Source: Adenophora triphylla var. japonica (Eukaryota; Streptophyta; Magnoliopsida; Asterales; Campanulaceae). From it: a stretch of DNA of 64,000 nt. This document shows, piece by piece, positions 1 through 11,829 of this stretch. The stretch is from positions 62,001 through 126,000 of the forward strand of contig JAFEMH010003611.1 in NCBI GenBank assembly GCA_022495995.1. Direction: 5' to 3'. The notes below the pieces were generated by a model. The model worked only from the letters and a program-made list of their open reading frames with translations. It ran no database searches and was not told the DNA's origin. A program made the translations under genes and the position numbers. Position 1 is the first letter of the stretch. Every line of letters starts with the position of its first letter.

Positions 1-1554
1 ATTTCCATAAGTCTGTTGTTGTTGGCGAGAATTTGCAACAATAGCTCATTGTTCGCTCTAATCCTCTTTGCCTTCGCTCTAACTTCAGCTTCTGTGAGGG
101 GCAAATGCTCTTGCCTGCCACATCTCTCCCCTCTCCTATCATAGCATTCCCTATCTTCTCTCTTTCTCCTCCTTCACACCGTGGACTCCGTCTCTTTTGA
201 TTGCACACCACCTTCCAGGTCTGATCCAACAGGCAATAAGCTTCATTGCGCAAGTTGGGTGTTGCCAATGCCAGGTTAGTGTTTGGTATGGTTTTTTAAA
301 AGGTTCCTTTGGCATGCACCATTTTAAGGTTGTTTTTCTGGGTTTCGAAAAGGTTTCAAGAATAAGGAACAAGAAAAGATGAACAACTGAGAAGAAACTT
401 CAGGTCCCACGGAACCAACTGATTTTGCCACACGAAATGGTTGCTCATGCCCAAAGTGAGTAGTACAACTGTGAATACTCCGCCTCCTTCTCCGTGAGCT
501 CCTACACACAGAATACACGTAAACTAGGCCGGGGGCATCTCCGGTAAAGCCCCTTCGGCATGAGAATAAGTACTTGTTCAGGTGAGAAAGAAAGAGTACA
601 ATGGAAACTGCAGAAAACACTGTGAAAATGTACTTGAGACTTACTCATTTTAATTTCTGGTATTGTTTATATACCTTCTCTTGTCATGTGCAAGTCACAT
701 GCCTTTTGCCACGTGTCATATTTCTATTGAATAAGCATGAGCACTCAAGGTTAGTGTATACGCCACCCTTTATCTTACAGGTAGTTTAACATTTGTAACA
801 GATTTTGTGGACCCAAATATAATGTCTTTAGTTGCTTCTGAAATATTGTTGTTGAGTCATTTGTCGCCTATGGGCGACATCATTCCAAGGGCGGCAATCT
901 CTATTGTTGTCACCATTCTCAATCAAGTCATGTTAGACCTTTACTTGAAATTACATTTTTATTATTTGGAGATGGGCTTTAATGGGATTCTCGCTAGATC
1001 CTGTTTCCCGCCAATATATCGGTAAAGTCGCCATGTCCCCTTTTGACCTATCTTTGTGCCTAGCTTTTTGGTCTTTAATCCATTCTTGAGGTATTGGGTC
1101 TCATATAATTTGTACAGGCCCAATTATATTTTTTCATGATCATATCAATATGTTAATATATTTTCACGTAGTTGAATACATTTTTCGAAAGTCAAACAAA
1201 TTTATTGATTTCATTTTTCTTTCGGAAGTCATTGTCATAATGTTTACAAAACATCATAAAATATTTCCCCAAGCATTTTCCTAAAGAAACGTATTTATTT
1301 TATTTTTCAGAAAACATTTTTGAAAATTATTTTTCTTAATTTTTTATTTTTTTTTTGAAACAAACAGAGTCGAAGTTACACTTCTTGCCATTCTCCATCC
1401 AACACATTAATTCTTCAAAGTCAAAGGTGTTACAAAAAAACACATTTAACAAGTTGAACTTTTTATTAATAATACTTTCTTGACACATTAAGTTAATAAA
1501 TTTTTGAATTGTAATTATTTGTTTATTGAATTCTAATTGAAAAAAAAATAAAAC
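1..1554. other. Intergenic; weak open frame at the window edge
   Basis: No gene can be supported here. On the minus strand one frame stays open from about position 173 to the window edge. It reads as a charged, Arg/Glu/Asn-rich stretch (…EAEVRAKAKRIRANNELLL…) that could be the end of an exon or of a transposon ORF, but I recognise no family and no start codon. Positions 1100-1554 are AT-rich with no repeat structure that I can assign. Confidence 0.3.
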
Positions 1555-1626
1555 GCTAGAAGGAGGGGTCGAACCTCCGACTTGTGGTTAACAGCCACAC
1601 GCTCTAACCAACTGAGCTATTCCAGC
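1555..1626 (-). tRNA. tRNA-Asn (anticodon GTT), nuclear type
   Basis: The minus strand folds into a complete cloverleaf. The acceptor stem is GCTGGAA with TTCTAGC, including one G-T wobble. The D arm contains the A box TAGCTCAGTTGG, the anticodon loop is CTGTTAA with anticodon GTT, and the T arm contains the B box GGTTCGACCCC. There is no intron. The variable region is four bases (AGTC), at the short end of the class I range. A CAACA lies immediately before the 5' end, as at many plant Pol III starts. The DNA just after the 3' end is a long T run on this strand (A run at 1540-1553), a good Pol III terminator. It differs from plastid tRNA-Asn in the acceptor stem, so it is nuclear. It charges asparagine for AAC and AAU codons. 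It is probably functional. Confidence 0.93.
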
Positions 1627-2656
1627 TGTTGGTTTTGAAAAACATTTCTATAATTTTAACCAAAGTACTATCTATTACTAGTTTTTTTTTTTATCTTTCA
1701 ATATTGGTGCCTTCCATTCCCAGTTTCCTTGTATATTTTTCAATAAATTTATTAATATCTTATTGTTAATCATCATACTTATTTTACACTTACATATAAT
1801 CATAAGAATATTAGGGGGTTGATAAATTTTTTATTTGTGATTTTACACATTTGAACTGTTTACAATTTTCCCATGAGAAAATTGTAAAGGGAGAGTCTCA
1901 AGAAGATATGCTTGTAACTCCCATTTCAATAATTCAATTCTTATCAATTATTTTTGTGGCGAAGATTTGTTTTTTGTTTTTTTTTTTTTTTTTGTGCCCC
2001 AGTCATTGCCCTCTTAATGGATTGTTGGTATGGCTCCTCCATTGATCAAAATTCAGGTTCCATAGACATTTTCATCAACTCACTTTCTTAGATTTATATT
2101 ACCCATTAAGTGCTCGATATAATGTCTGTCAAAGCGCGGAATTCGCAGTTCTTGATTAAATTTTAAGTTTCCCTTTTTGTTTTCATAACTAAAAGTCAAT
2201 GGATTGCTTGTATGGCTCCTCCATTAATCAAAAATCTAGTTTCTCTTCCAAGTATGTTCAATTAGATTTCTAGTTCTCTTAACTTTCCCTTATTTCATTG
2301 ATGTTCGTTATGAAATGTTTATCAGTTTATTGGGTAGGTAACTATGAATTGTTACCACTTAATTTACCCCCCTACATTGCTTATGCAGGTTGGCTTGAAC
2401 TAATGGAGCCGATGCATCCAAAGTTGGCTACTGCAGATTCATATACCGTAGGCAAGAAGAAACCCATTCAGGATGAACTTTAGGAGAAAATCAGGTAAAA
2501 TTTTGTAGTTTCAAGAACACACATTGGCTATCTAATTATAATTGCACTTATTCAGTAAATATTTTACTGAACTTGAACATATCTACTAGGAAAACACTAA
2601 ATAGGGGTACCCTTTAATTCAGTGATTATATCTTAGAATACATATTATTCGCCAAA
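1627..2656. other. Intergenic between tRNA-Asn and FAO; partial duplication and exon-like segment
   Basis: A segment of about 45 bp containing TGGTATGGCTCCTCCATT or a close variant occurs at 2016-2063 and again at 2198-2241, so part of this region is an old tandem duplication. At about 2388-2493 on the plus strand a block follows TATGCAG and ends AATCAG before GTAAAA, so it looks like an exon with splice sites on both sides. It has an in-frame TAG and no recognisable product. It may be a UTR exon or gene relic. A T-rich homopolymer lies near 1972-1993. The FAO 3' UTR and poly(A) site must lie at the right end; AATAAT on the minus strand at 2643-2648 is a candidate signal. Confidence 0.35.
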
Positions 2657-5600
2657 TCAATAACCTTTAAAGAACTTCTCTCTTTTCAAAGACTCCACCA
2701 ACTTTGTAGCAAGGCAATACGCAGTTGACTGGATAGTAATCATAGGGTTGACCCCAACCGCAGTTGGTAAAACACTTCCATCAAAAACATACAATCCCTC
2801 TGCTTCCCAACTCTCCCCATTTTCATCTACCGCTCCTTCATTTTCATTAATCCCCATTTTACAACTCCCCATTTGATGTGCTGAGCAATATGTGGTCCAG
2901 TTCTTTGACATAGCCTTTGGCCCTTCACCAGCACAAATTGTTTCAAGAAACGTCTCCAATTCCTCAGTTGTTGTTCCTTCACATTTCATTCTCTGCCCAT
3001 TGCTTTGTTGTGTTCCGACCTCCACAGCTCCTGCTGCTACCAAAATCCTTAATGCCTGTCTTAAACCTGCCTTCATGTTTTCCTTATCTGATTCATCGAG
3101 TTTATAGCTTATTCTCCCTTCTGATCTGATTTCTCCGTTCCCACGGTCTCTTATTAATGAAAATAAATGTGAAGTTCTTGGATACCTCAGCATCCTGTTT
3201 TTGTAGTCGTGTCCTGATAGCCAAGGGGTTAGTGCAGCAAATGTTCCTGGTGCAAGTGCAGGAACTTCCAAGATGGCTTTCACTTCATATTCCTCTGACC
3301 CCACCTTATGAACTGATGTGAGTATCCCCCCTTCATAGTGTTTGCCCTCGATTTCTGAATTCGACTCTGGAAAGTATCCCCACGCCATTAGAACCGGGTG
3401 GAGATGAAGATTTCTGCCAATATGTGGGTTCTTTAACCCACTCGAAATCAAGAGAGGGGGCGTTAAAAGGGACCCACAAGCTGAGATAGTCACATCTGCC
3501 TCGATATGCAGTTTCTTGGAGATTTCTTGGTTTAAAACTTTAGCGATTAAACCCAAACATTTCTTTCCTTTTCTCTTCCCTATCTCATTCTTTACCAACA
3601 CAAATTTCTCAGCTTTACATCCAGTTATGATCACTGCTCCACAAGCCACTGCATCAACCAACCAAGTCGAGTCGGTCCCCTGCTTGTTTCCTGTTCTGCA
3701 GCCATAACAGCAAGAACCACAATAATGATCAGTATCTGAGGTGTTTTGTGGCACATTTTCGACTTTCAGGCCAAGATTTTCACACCCTTTTCGTAGAATT
3801 TGATTTTGAAACCCCTCTTTTTTAACACACTTGTCTGTCACGCAGATTCTATTGCACACCTTGCTCATTGCAGAAGTATACTCAGGGCTCTCGTAGAATT
3901 TGATTCCATGATCCTCGGACCATTCTTTTAGCACGGACTTTGGTGTTTTAATAGAAGCTGACCAATTAACAGCTGTCCCACCTCCCACCGTTGATCCTGC
4001 TTGAATCATGATTTTCCCATCAAGCGTTGGAAGTATCCCACCTGCCTCATAGAGCTGAGCCAGAGAGGGTTCTTCCAACGATGAATAATCTTTCTTACTA
4101 AAGTAATTCCCTTTTTCAAGAACTATGACTTTCTTGCCTGATTTTGCTAGTATAGCAGCTGCAACTCCGCCTCCACTCCCAGAGCCAACTATTACAACAT
4201 CACATTTAATCTTGTAAGTGTTTCTTTTGAGATCTTCTGTGACTTTGAGGCCTTTTTTAGCTAGTGAATGAGCAAAAGTCAGCTCAGTTTCATGTATAGT
4301 TTCCACCATTCCTTTATGAAGAGGTCGCTCGTTTTGGTCATGATGGCCAGGCGGGTTTTCATTTTTCTCTGGATGGTACCCGATGGCTGGCCATACGGGA
4401 TTTTGTCTGTTTTCATCGACCTATAAAAGAATATGTCAGATCTTTTGGTATCAAATTTTATTAACTTTGGGACTTTCTGGATCAAAAATTGAGTAATTTT
4501 TGTGTGTTTTTAGTCTTTTTAGAGAGATTTATTTTTATCTGACCTTTAAGCCAAGAGTCCTCACTTTGTAATAAACTAAAAAATATCATGGAAATTGAAT
4601 ATACAGTGAGAAGAGAGAGAACACAGCAGACAGTTTTTTACTGCCCAAATAAACTAGGAGATCGCCTAACTGAGTTAGTTCAATCAAAATCAAACTGAGT
4701 AGCTCGATTAGTGCTCAACTCGGAAGGTTTCTTAATCAGTGAACAACTACAAGGACAACTTTATTTAAAGAAACTATAATCATAAACTTTATGACAATTT
4801 CCATCATAAAACCAACAGGGGACCATGAACCAAAAATATAAATAAATATGATAGCTATTTAATAAAATATGTGGATCTCAATGAGAAAACAATTAATCTA
4901 TTGGGTAGGCTTTCAAAGTATGAATAAGACAATAATAATTGTCTTTAACAATTGCTTTAAGTATATCTGGTTCCGTCTTTAAATGAATATCCATTTTTTG
5001 GCTGAAAAAAAAAATTAAAATTAATGTTGATTTTTATCTTATACAGTATGTGTAGAAGAAGATAGAGCTATACCTGAGAGAAGAAAGAAAGGGCACAGAG
5101 AGATTTGATGAAGACAAATGCGACTCTGATAGGTGTGAAGAACCAATTTCTGAACCATAATTGCAAAATCTTCTCTCTCTTCTCCATAGGGATACTTGAA
5201 AACTTGTTTACGTACGGCCATTTTTTGCCCAGACATAGAGATCCACATAACATGAAAGTCCCCAACCTAGTCGAAAGAAGGATTAAAACCACCCTCACAA
5301 CCAGCACGGCTTCCAGAAATCCCCTCTTTGCTATTGTTTCAGCTACCTGTTTTCAAGTCCAAAAGTTTTACAATAAGATTAATTAGTGAGCATATGTAAA
5401 TACATTTATGAGTAAAAAAATTATAGTAATGATAATACACATAGTCCGGAACCTGGGCAGTTATTTGGATCCAACGCCTCTAAAGCGTTGGACCCGACTG
5501 TCATATTTATAGCTTTTTATTGTTTTAAGTACACTTTTTGTTCGAGTGCGAAAAATAGGATGGACAGATCCTAAATACTGTCCAGGTACCTGATTCCAAT

Positions 5601-6410
5601 ATCATTAGTTGGTAATACAACTGTTTGTTTGCCTTTCTTTGACTAAAACAATCTCACTTTAGTCAAATGTTATGACAACTTTTTGTTTGTTTAGTAATTT
5701 TCTGCACCTAAATCTGTGACCGACATCTTTTCACGACTTTCAACTGCGACTTCCATTATATGAAAGCATAAAGCATCATATAATGGAGCTGAGTACTCTA
5801 GTTAACACACTTACTCTGTTCCCGTCTCTCAAAATGAAAATCCAAAAAATTCATAATTTTTTTTTTTTTTTTTTTTGAAAAGTCATTTTTTGTACTGAGG
5901 GTAAAAACATGGTGAATCTTTTGGGTCTTTGAGCTTACCATCTTGCACTGGATTTCAAGTTGATCTTCGAAGACAGTTTATTGCAGTACTTATTTTTGTC
6001 AGAAAGGAAAAGAAAACTAGGATACCCTCCTCAATGTTTGGGTCAACGGTTAGTAACCCCACCACACAGTAAGTTATTACAGTGTTTTCTAACTGCGCTT
6101 ATGGCTAAATTTACTTCCCTCAACCTGAACTGAACTGGATGTTCAAAAAATGTCAAAGTTTACTCTTGATCAAAAGTAAATTTAAATATATATTTGTTTG
6201 AAAATATTTTAGGACGGAGGGGTATAAAGGGTATAAATTCTTTATAAACATTGTACTATTACTCATTTGTAATTTTCTAGAGGGATGGCACCTTTACTGT
6301 CAATTTGCAAGTCTCATCTTCATGTTCATCATGTTTAACATGTAACTTAGCAGATAATGACAAATTTTGTCTAACAACTTGCACTGGTTTTCGTCTTATG
6401 GAAGTGTGTG

Positions 6411-6498
<88 letters not shown>

Positions 6499-6736
6499 TA
6501 TCAGGAACAGGGTATTGAGAGCCAGAAGCTTGACGAAAGGATCGGATGACATGCTGATCTTCTTCCTTGTCATTGACCTCTAGAGAATTACCGGCGGGTA
6601 ACGGAGGAATTAGGACCTCACAAATACTAGAGAGAGATTCCATCTCCGATGAGGAGAAGCCATGGTTGTACTTTGATTCTCTCCGACCTCCTTTCAACAA
6701 TGGATGACACTCTCTTTCCATCTCTCTCTCCTTCAC
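2657..6736 (-). CDS. Long-chain fatty-alcohol oxidase (FAO), three exons
   Basis: This is a plant FAO of the GMC oxidoreductase family, a membrane-associated flavoenzyme that oxidises long-chain fatty alcohols to aldehydes with O2, giving H2O2 (omega-oxidation). The exons are 6497-6736, 5074-5346 and 2657-4420, with lengths 240, 273 and 1764 nt. All junctions are in phase 0, giving 758 residues, a normal family length. Exon 1 carries the conserved N-terminus ([20 protein letters not shown]) and ends PVPDK. Exon 2 carries two hydrophobic stretches, near residues 91-119 and 150-170. Exon 3 holds the FAD dinucleotide motif GSGSGG near 250-255, the GMC block [12 protein letters not shown] near 315-326, and the C-terminal His of HQMGSCKMG near 686 with Asn of GVNPM near 729. 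No stop or frameshift breaks it. ATG 6721 is an alternative start. The paralog number within the FAO family is not assignable here. Confidence 0.93.
4421..5073 (-). other. FAO intron 2
   Basis: This 653-bp intron has donor CAG/GTATAG and acceptor TTTTATAG/GTCGAT on the minus strand. It joins …FFSQ to VDENRQNP… in phase, as expected from FAO proteins in which an aromatic membrane stretch precedes a DENxxNPxW-like block. I see no transposon in it. Confidence 0.88.
5448..5590. mobile_element. Small MITE-like inverted-repeat element in FAO intron 1
   Basis: The ends GGAACCTGGGCAGTTATTTG and, reversed, GGTACCTGGACAGTATTTAG form terminal inverted repeats of about 24 bp. Inside is a short hairpin, CCAACGC…GCGTTGG, at about 5470-5491. 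I could not identify a clear target-site duplication, so the superfamily is open. Confidence 0.45.
6414..6495. repeat. (GA)41 microsatellite at the FAO exon 1 donor site
   Basis: This is an uninterrupted GA run of 82 bases, preceded by a short GT run at 6404-6412. On the transcribed strand it is (TC)41 and begins one base inside intron 1 of FAO. Confidence 0.97.
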
Positions 6737-6816
6737 TTCACCGTATAGTAGGTTTAATTGTTTTGTGTATGTGATGATAAATGGATGGATGTATATATTT
6801 GTATTGCCTTGTGAAC

Positions 6817-6824
6817 TATTTATA
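6817..6824 (-). promoter_or_regulatory. Probable TATA box of FAO
   Basis: TATAAATA on the minus strand lies 81 bp upstream of the first ATG at 6736, which would give a 5' UTR of about 50 nt. A second, weaker TATATA lies at about 6792-6798. Confidence 0.6.
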
Positions 6825-6995
6825 GTAATTTTCCAACTTTCTAGTTGACCCTTTATAATTATAAATATTGCAACTTGTAAAAATTAATTAAATAAATAAC
6901 ATGGGAAATGAAACCGCTCTTTCCACCATATTTTTTATATTTTATTTTATGAGATGGATGACTGAACAATCGATTTATTTTAATATTTAATTTTT

Positions 6996-8055
6996 GGGTT
7001 AATTACAAATTAGGGCATGAAGTCTCACATGTGATCTCCAAGAGGGGCCTGACATTTTTTTTTTTTTTTAACGTTTTAGGGTCTGAGTTCACATTTTTTG
7101 ATCAAATCAGGGCTTTTTGACGATTTCCATCCAAATAATCCGTTAAGTTAAAGAATAGGTAACGAAGGGACTAGTTTGTAATGATTATTAGTTTTAAGGG
7201 GTCAAATGCAAAGTTTAAATATAAAGTGTTCAAAATTTATTTCTTTTTCCAAAATAATTAATATTATCTTAATTCTAAAATAATTAATATCCTGAATAAA
7301 TATATGTTTTTTTCCCAAAATAATTAACATTATATTGATTATTAAATAATTAATAGTTTTGAAAAAAATATTTTTTTACTTTTTATGTCACAAAACAAAA
7401 TTAATTTATTTTTTATTATGTTAAAAAATAGTTAATGTTCGTAATATATTAACATTATATTAAATAATGAAAATTTTCAGTTTTTTAATACATTTAAAAC
7501 TAAAAATTAAGGAATATTATAAATCAAAAATTTATATTTTATTTTTAAAGACAATTTTATTTTTTTGAAAAAAAAAACTAAAATATTTTTTTAAAATAAA
7601 TTAATTTTAAAATTTTAAAACATTAAAGGTTTTCTTATTTTTAAAATTATTTTATTTTTAAAACCAATATACGAATATTAATTATTTTTTAACATAAAAA
7701 TAATAATAATAATATTTTTATTTTTTTAATATAAAAATTAAAAAACATATATTTATTCCGGATATTAATTATTTTAGAATAAGATAATATTAATTATTTT
7801 GGAAAAAGAAATAAATTTTGAACACTTTATATTTAAACTTTGCATTTGACCCCTTAAGACTAATAATCATTACAAACTAGTCCCTTCGTTACCTATTCTT
7901 TAACTTAACGGATTATTTGGATGGAAATCGTCAAAAAACCCTGATTTGATCAAAAAATGTGAAGTCAGGCCCTAAATCGCTAAAAAAAAAAAAAAAAGTC
8001 AGGCCCCTCTTAGGGACCTCATGTGAGACTTTAGACCCTAATTTGTAATTAACCC
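6996..8055. mobile_element. Fold-back Mutator-like element with long terminal inverted repeats
   Basis: The element begins GGGTTAATTACAAATTAGGG and ends with the inverse. The two arms, about 6996-7315 and 7740-8055, match over about 320 bp with only scattered differences. A perfect 9-bp target-site duplication TTAATTTTT flanks it (6987-6995 and 8056-8064), the length typical of Mutator-like elements. The middle of about 425 bp is AT-rich and non-coding, so it is non-autonomous. Its transcript would form a long hairpin. It ends about 170 bp upstream of the FAO TATA box. Confidence 0.9.
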
Positions 8056-8730
8056 TTAATTTTTTAGAATCATGAATTGATACTTTGTCTCGGAGTTAGT
8101 AGTCATTTAAAATTTAACAGACATATCCAAAATTAATGACCACAGATTTCTATTTTTAAAAAATTAACATAGATTATAATAAGGCACAAAAATACAAAAA
8201 TATGAATAGGTACTCAACAAATATCGAAAAATCCATATATTAAAAAAAGTGTCAACCACTTGGATAACATTTCAAAAAAAAATAAATAAGAAAAGTAGAA
8301 AGAGAGAATGACAAATGATAGTGTTAATGCTTGAAGTTGTAATGCCACTAAAAATATTAATATCCTTATGAAGCCATGGATCACCCAAAGTTTGATTTTG
8401 ATGATCATTCTCGATCTTCCGGTTTATAATTCGGTTAACAATATTTTGAAACGCACATAATTCTTTTCAATTATAACTTGGACACCGGCATATCTTGGAA
8501 TTCACAATATCTCCCATTTTAAAAGTGGGCACTTGCTTTCTCGTACGAAAAATTAATCTGTCAATTTTTTTAATTGTTTGTTTTTATTTGATAAAGTCAC
8601 ATAAAATTTTTTGGGCGATTTAAATTTATTTTATATCAATCATAATATTTACATTTATAAATTCAGAAGAATTTTTTTATTTTAATTTTAGTTGTATATA
8701 ATTTGTACTTATTATTATGACAATTTAAAT
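8056..8730. other. AT-rich intergenic DNA
   Basis: I see no coding frame, RNA gene or element end that can be supported in this stretch. Confidence 0.5.
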
Positions 8731-9013
8731 TTGAATAATAAAAATGAATTATTATTAATAGTTAACTTTTAATTTTATAGATAATTGAATTAATAATATT
8801 AGATTTCTTGATAATTAACGATTTTATACTACATATATACACATATTATGATTAGTAAATATAATTGGCGCAGACCATTATGTATATCTAATGTATTAAT
8901 AGAATAATATTTTAATTATGTTTTTTGAAAAAATATTTTTTCTAGTTATGGTTAACTAATATAGTAATCATCAATTTAAATAGAAAGTTATACGGGAATA
9001 TTTATCTAATATA

Positions 9014-9300
9014 CTCCCTCAGTCCCGTTCGAAATGTCTCAACTTTTCTTTTTGGGTGTCCCATTTAAAATATCTCAACCCAAAAAAGGAACATTTTTTA
9101 TTACTTTTTTATTTGTGGGACCCACTTGTCATACTCACAATAAATATCCACTAAATATTCCCTACCCCACTTTCTCTTTCATACATCAATTTTCATACTC
9201 ACAGCATTTATTTCACTATCTATATTTTGTATTATATATATTCATTTCTTAATTCTCGTGCATGATCCATTTTTGGACATTTCGACCAGGACGGAGGGAG
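9014..9300. mobile_element. Stowaway-like MITE
   Basis: The ends are CTCCCTCAGTCCCG and, inverted, CTCCCTCCGTCCTGG, and TA flanks both sides (9012-9013 and 9301-9302). Homologous copies B and C of the tandem unit lack it and read straight through (…ATATAGTAAGTTTAA…), confirming both borders. It is a Tc1/mariner-derived, non-coding element. Confidence 0.93.
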
Positions 9301-9905
9301 TAGTAAGTTTAACATCTAATACTTACCAAATACGTAGTATATTAGCTATTAAATTAAACATTAACAGTTACCCTATTTATAGTAACTAATATTGAAACAT
9401 TATCTTAAATATTCTAATATATTAAAAATTAATTTTTATAATTATATTTCAATATAATGATATACATTTCTTAAATAGTAAGTTTAATAGTCACCATATA
9501 TAGTAATTGTTATATTTAACTAAGTATTAAATTATATTAAACTAAATGATAATAGTTACCCTATATAATTAGAGGTTTTGACCAATAAGTCCCTTAAATA
9601 AATGAAAAAGATCAATAAAATCACACATTTTTAAAACATACCAATAAGTCCCTAAAATTTCGCTGGACCAAAATGCCCCTCGCTACACGCCACATGCACG
9701 CGTGACGCAGCACTTGCTCTCTCTCTCTCTCTCTTTACGTTACTTTCTCTCTCTCTCTCTCTTTACTTTTTTCTTCTTCTCCTTTCTTTCTATCTCCTTT
9801 TCTCTCTCTTCCTTTTTTTTTCTCTTAAATTTTTAAAATGCAATATCTCAAAATCTAAAAGTCGAAAAAATTATTCGAAATCACTGTTTTAATCGCATTG
9901 CCAAG

Positions 9906-11763
9906 TGTAAGTGCTCCAATTTGAGCTTGTTAGCATTTTCGTTAGAAAATTAACGAAAGTTATAACATTACTAACATTCCTAATATTCCTAACTTTTCTA
10001 ACAAAGTAAGGGTAAAATGGGCATTGCCATTTAAAGTTAAACCAAGAAAAGAATCTCAAAAAGCAAAAGAAATAAGAAAAATCCGAATTGGGCAAGTTGA
10101 AAAACATAAACTGCTGGATTTTTGAATTTTATTCTTCCCGTCCAAAGCCCGAAGCCGTAATTAATGAACAAGTGCACGCCGTCAATCATATCCGCGCGGA
10201 CATGTTTGTCAATTTCGCAGGGCTATAAATTGAACCCTCCTCTCTCGCTTACACAACACAATTTGATCACAAAGAACGAAACTCGGCGAAATATAGGGAG
10301 AAAACGGTGGGAATTCACTTGAATTGCCACCATTTTCTCTTCAATCTTTCCCAAATCTCACTCACTCACAAACACTTCAAATCACTCTCATACATACTCT
10401 TATACATACACTAACTCAAGCTCAAATCACCCTTTAGGAGGAGGAATAGAGAGAAAACATAGAGGACTTCATTGTTATCTACTTGTTTTCTCTTTAACCA
10501 ACTCAAATCATCAACCCTAAACACTTTCAAATCCTAAACACATTTAAGCCTTTGAATCCATTCAAACACAAGACACAAGGAAGATAGGTATAACCTCCCT
10601 CTCCCTACACTAAGTCTCTCATTCATGCATGCATTTGCAAACTACAAAATGTAGTTCTTTCATCTTCTTGCTTTAGATCTAAGAAGATCACCATGGAAGA
10701 CCATCTCCATGGATGATCTTCTACAAAGATCAAAATTATTTTCAAGTTCTCTTACTTTCTTGCAAAGAAAACTCATTTTCAAAACCCTAAAAACCATTTT
10801 CAAGCACCAAATCCCATTTTCAAAGGATAAAATTCCCCTTCCCAAGCAAATGAAGTGCTTAGTCCTAATGTACCCCAAGGATGGTTTGGTATAGTTGATT
10901 CACCACTAAAATGTCTAGTGATCACTAACCAAAACCTAGGGAAATGGGGACAAGCATGGATGCAAAAACCCCCTTTAAAATCATATTTTCTCTCTTGAGA
11001 AGTTGCTGTCCAGTAGCAATTTTCTCAGACCTCAGTCCATGGTCTAATTTTTTGGACATAGATAAACTTGGAATTTGGTGTCGACTACAAAATACTTTTT
11101 GTAGCCAACATCCAGATCTTTCCATACATATTTTTACTTTATTTTTTGCGTGAGTAAAACCCAATCTTTCAATTTTTCTCTTAGAGGCCAATTCATTAGC
11201 TTCTGGAAATCCAGATTTCACATCTGAGATTTCCAGAAGGTTTTTACCCCTCAAATTACTTCCAAAATGGAAAGTTCCTTTGGAGAAACCCTATTTAGGG
11301 TGTTTTAAGCAACTTTCATTCTCGGAACTTCCCCAGATTCTGAGGTTTTGAAGCCTTTAAGTCCATTTCAAAGTCAAGGGTCAACTGCCTTTTTCATTCT
11401 GGCAGAATTGCTTTTCAACTCCCAAAAATCTTTTGAGTGCCAAGACTCAACCCAAAAATCATACCAAAAATCTTGGGGATTGTTCAAAGTCTTATAAAGA
11501 GTTCCCCATTTTTGTTTTTCTCAGTTTCAACTCATTTTGGTCAAAACACACACACACGCACACACACACAAAAGGATTTCAAATGTTTGGAAGACTCGTT
11601 TTACGAGGCGCTCCGGGTGCATACTAACGTCCTTCCCGACGCGTAACATGACCTCCGAACCTAAATCTCTGATCTCGGGCTTTTTTCAAAGTTTTGGCCC
11701 TTAAAACAAAAACGGCGTGGCGACTCCGTTTTGATTTTCAAAGAAAAATCGGGCATCATCACA
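9906..11763 (+). mobile_element. Solo LTR of a Tat-like Ty3/gypsy retrotransposon
   Basis: It begins TGTAAGTGCTCC and ends …CATCATCACA, with a perfect 5-bp duplication CCAAG on each side (9901-9905 and 11764-11768). It resembles the LTR at 55095-56689 in its start, in a TATAAAT box followed by GAACCCTCCTCT (10224-10230), and in a GGCGTGGCGACTCCGTTTT block near its right end. A perfect palindrome TCCGCGCGGA (10191-10200) sits 24 bp upstream of the TATA box. A short CA repeat occurs near 11548-11570. The internal domain is absent, so it is the product of LTR-LTR recombination. Confidence 0.88.
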
Positions 11764-11829
11764 CCAAGACGAATCAAACAAGTTTACTCATCATATATTT
11801 TAAAATTTATAAATAAAATAAAATTATTT

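Larger units (their letters stand above)
5347..6496 (-). other. FAO intron 1, starting with a dinucleotide repeat
   Basis: This 1150-bp intron separates …PVPDK from VAETIAKR…. Its acceptor is AAAACAG/GTAGCT. Its donor is AAG/GTCTCTCT: only the obligatory GT fits the usual consensus, because a (TC)41 tract begins at the second intron base. The intron also holds a small inverted-repeat element at 5448-5590 and a T-rich run near 5859-5876. Confidence 0.85.

Noticed and set aside
1555..1626. Plastid-derived tRNA-Asn insertion
   Set aside because: The acceptor and T-arm sequences are of the nuclear type, and no plastid flanking sequence is visible.
2657..4309. FAO as a 550-residue single-exon gene starting at ATG 4309
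   Set aside because: The frame stays open upstream to an AG acceptor at 4421-4422, and two further in-phase exons encode the conserved FAO N-terminus.
6277..6583. Open frames of Ser-Leu or Arg-Glu repeats across the GA run
   Set aside because: They are translations of the dinucleotide repeat. The real coding part is FAO exon 1, which ends at 6497.
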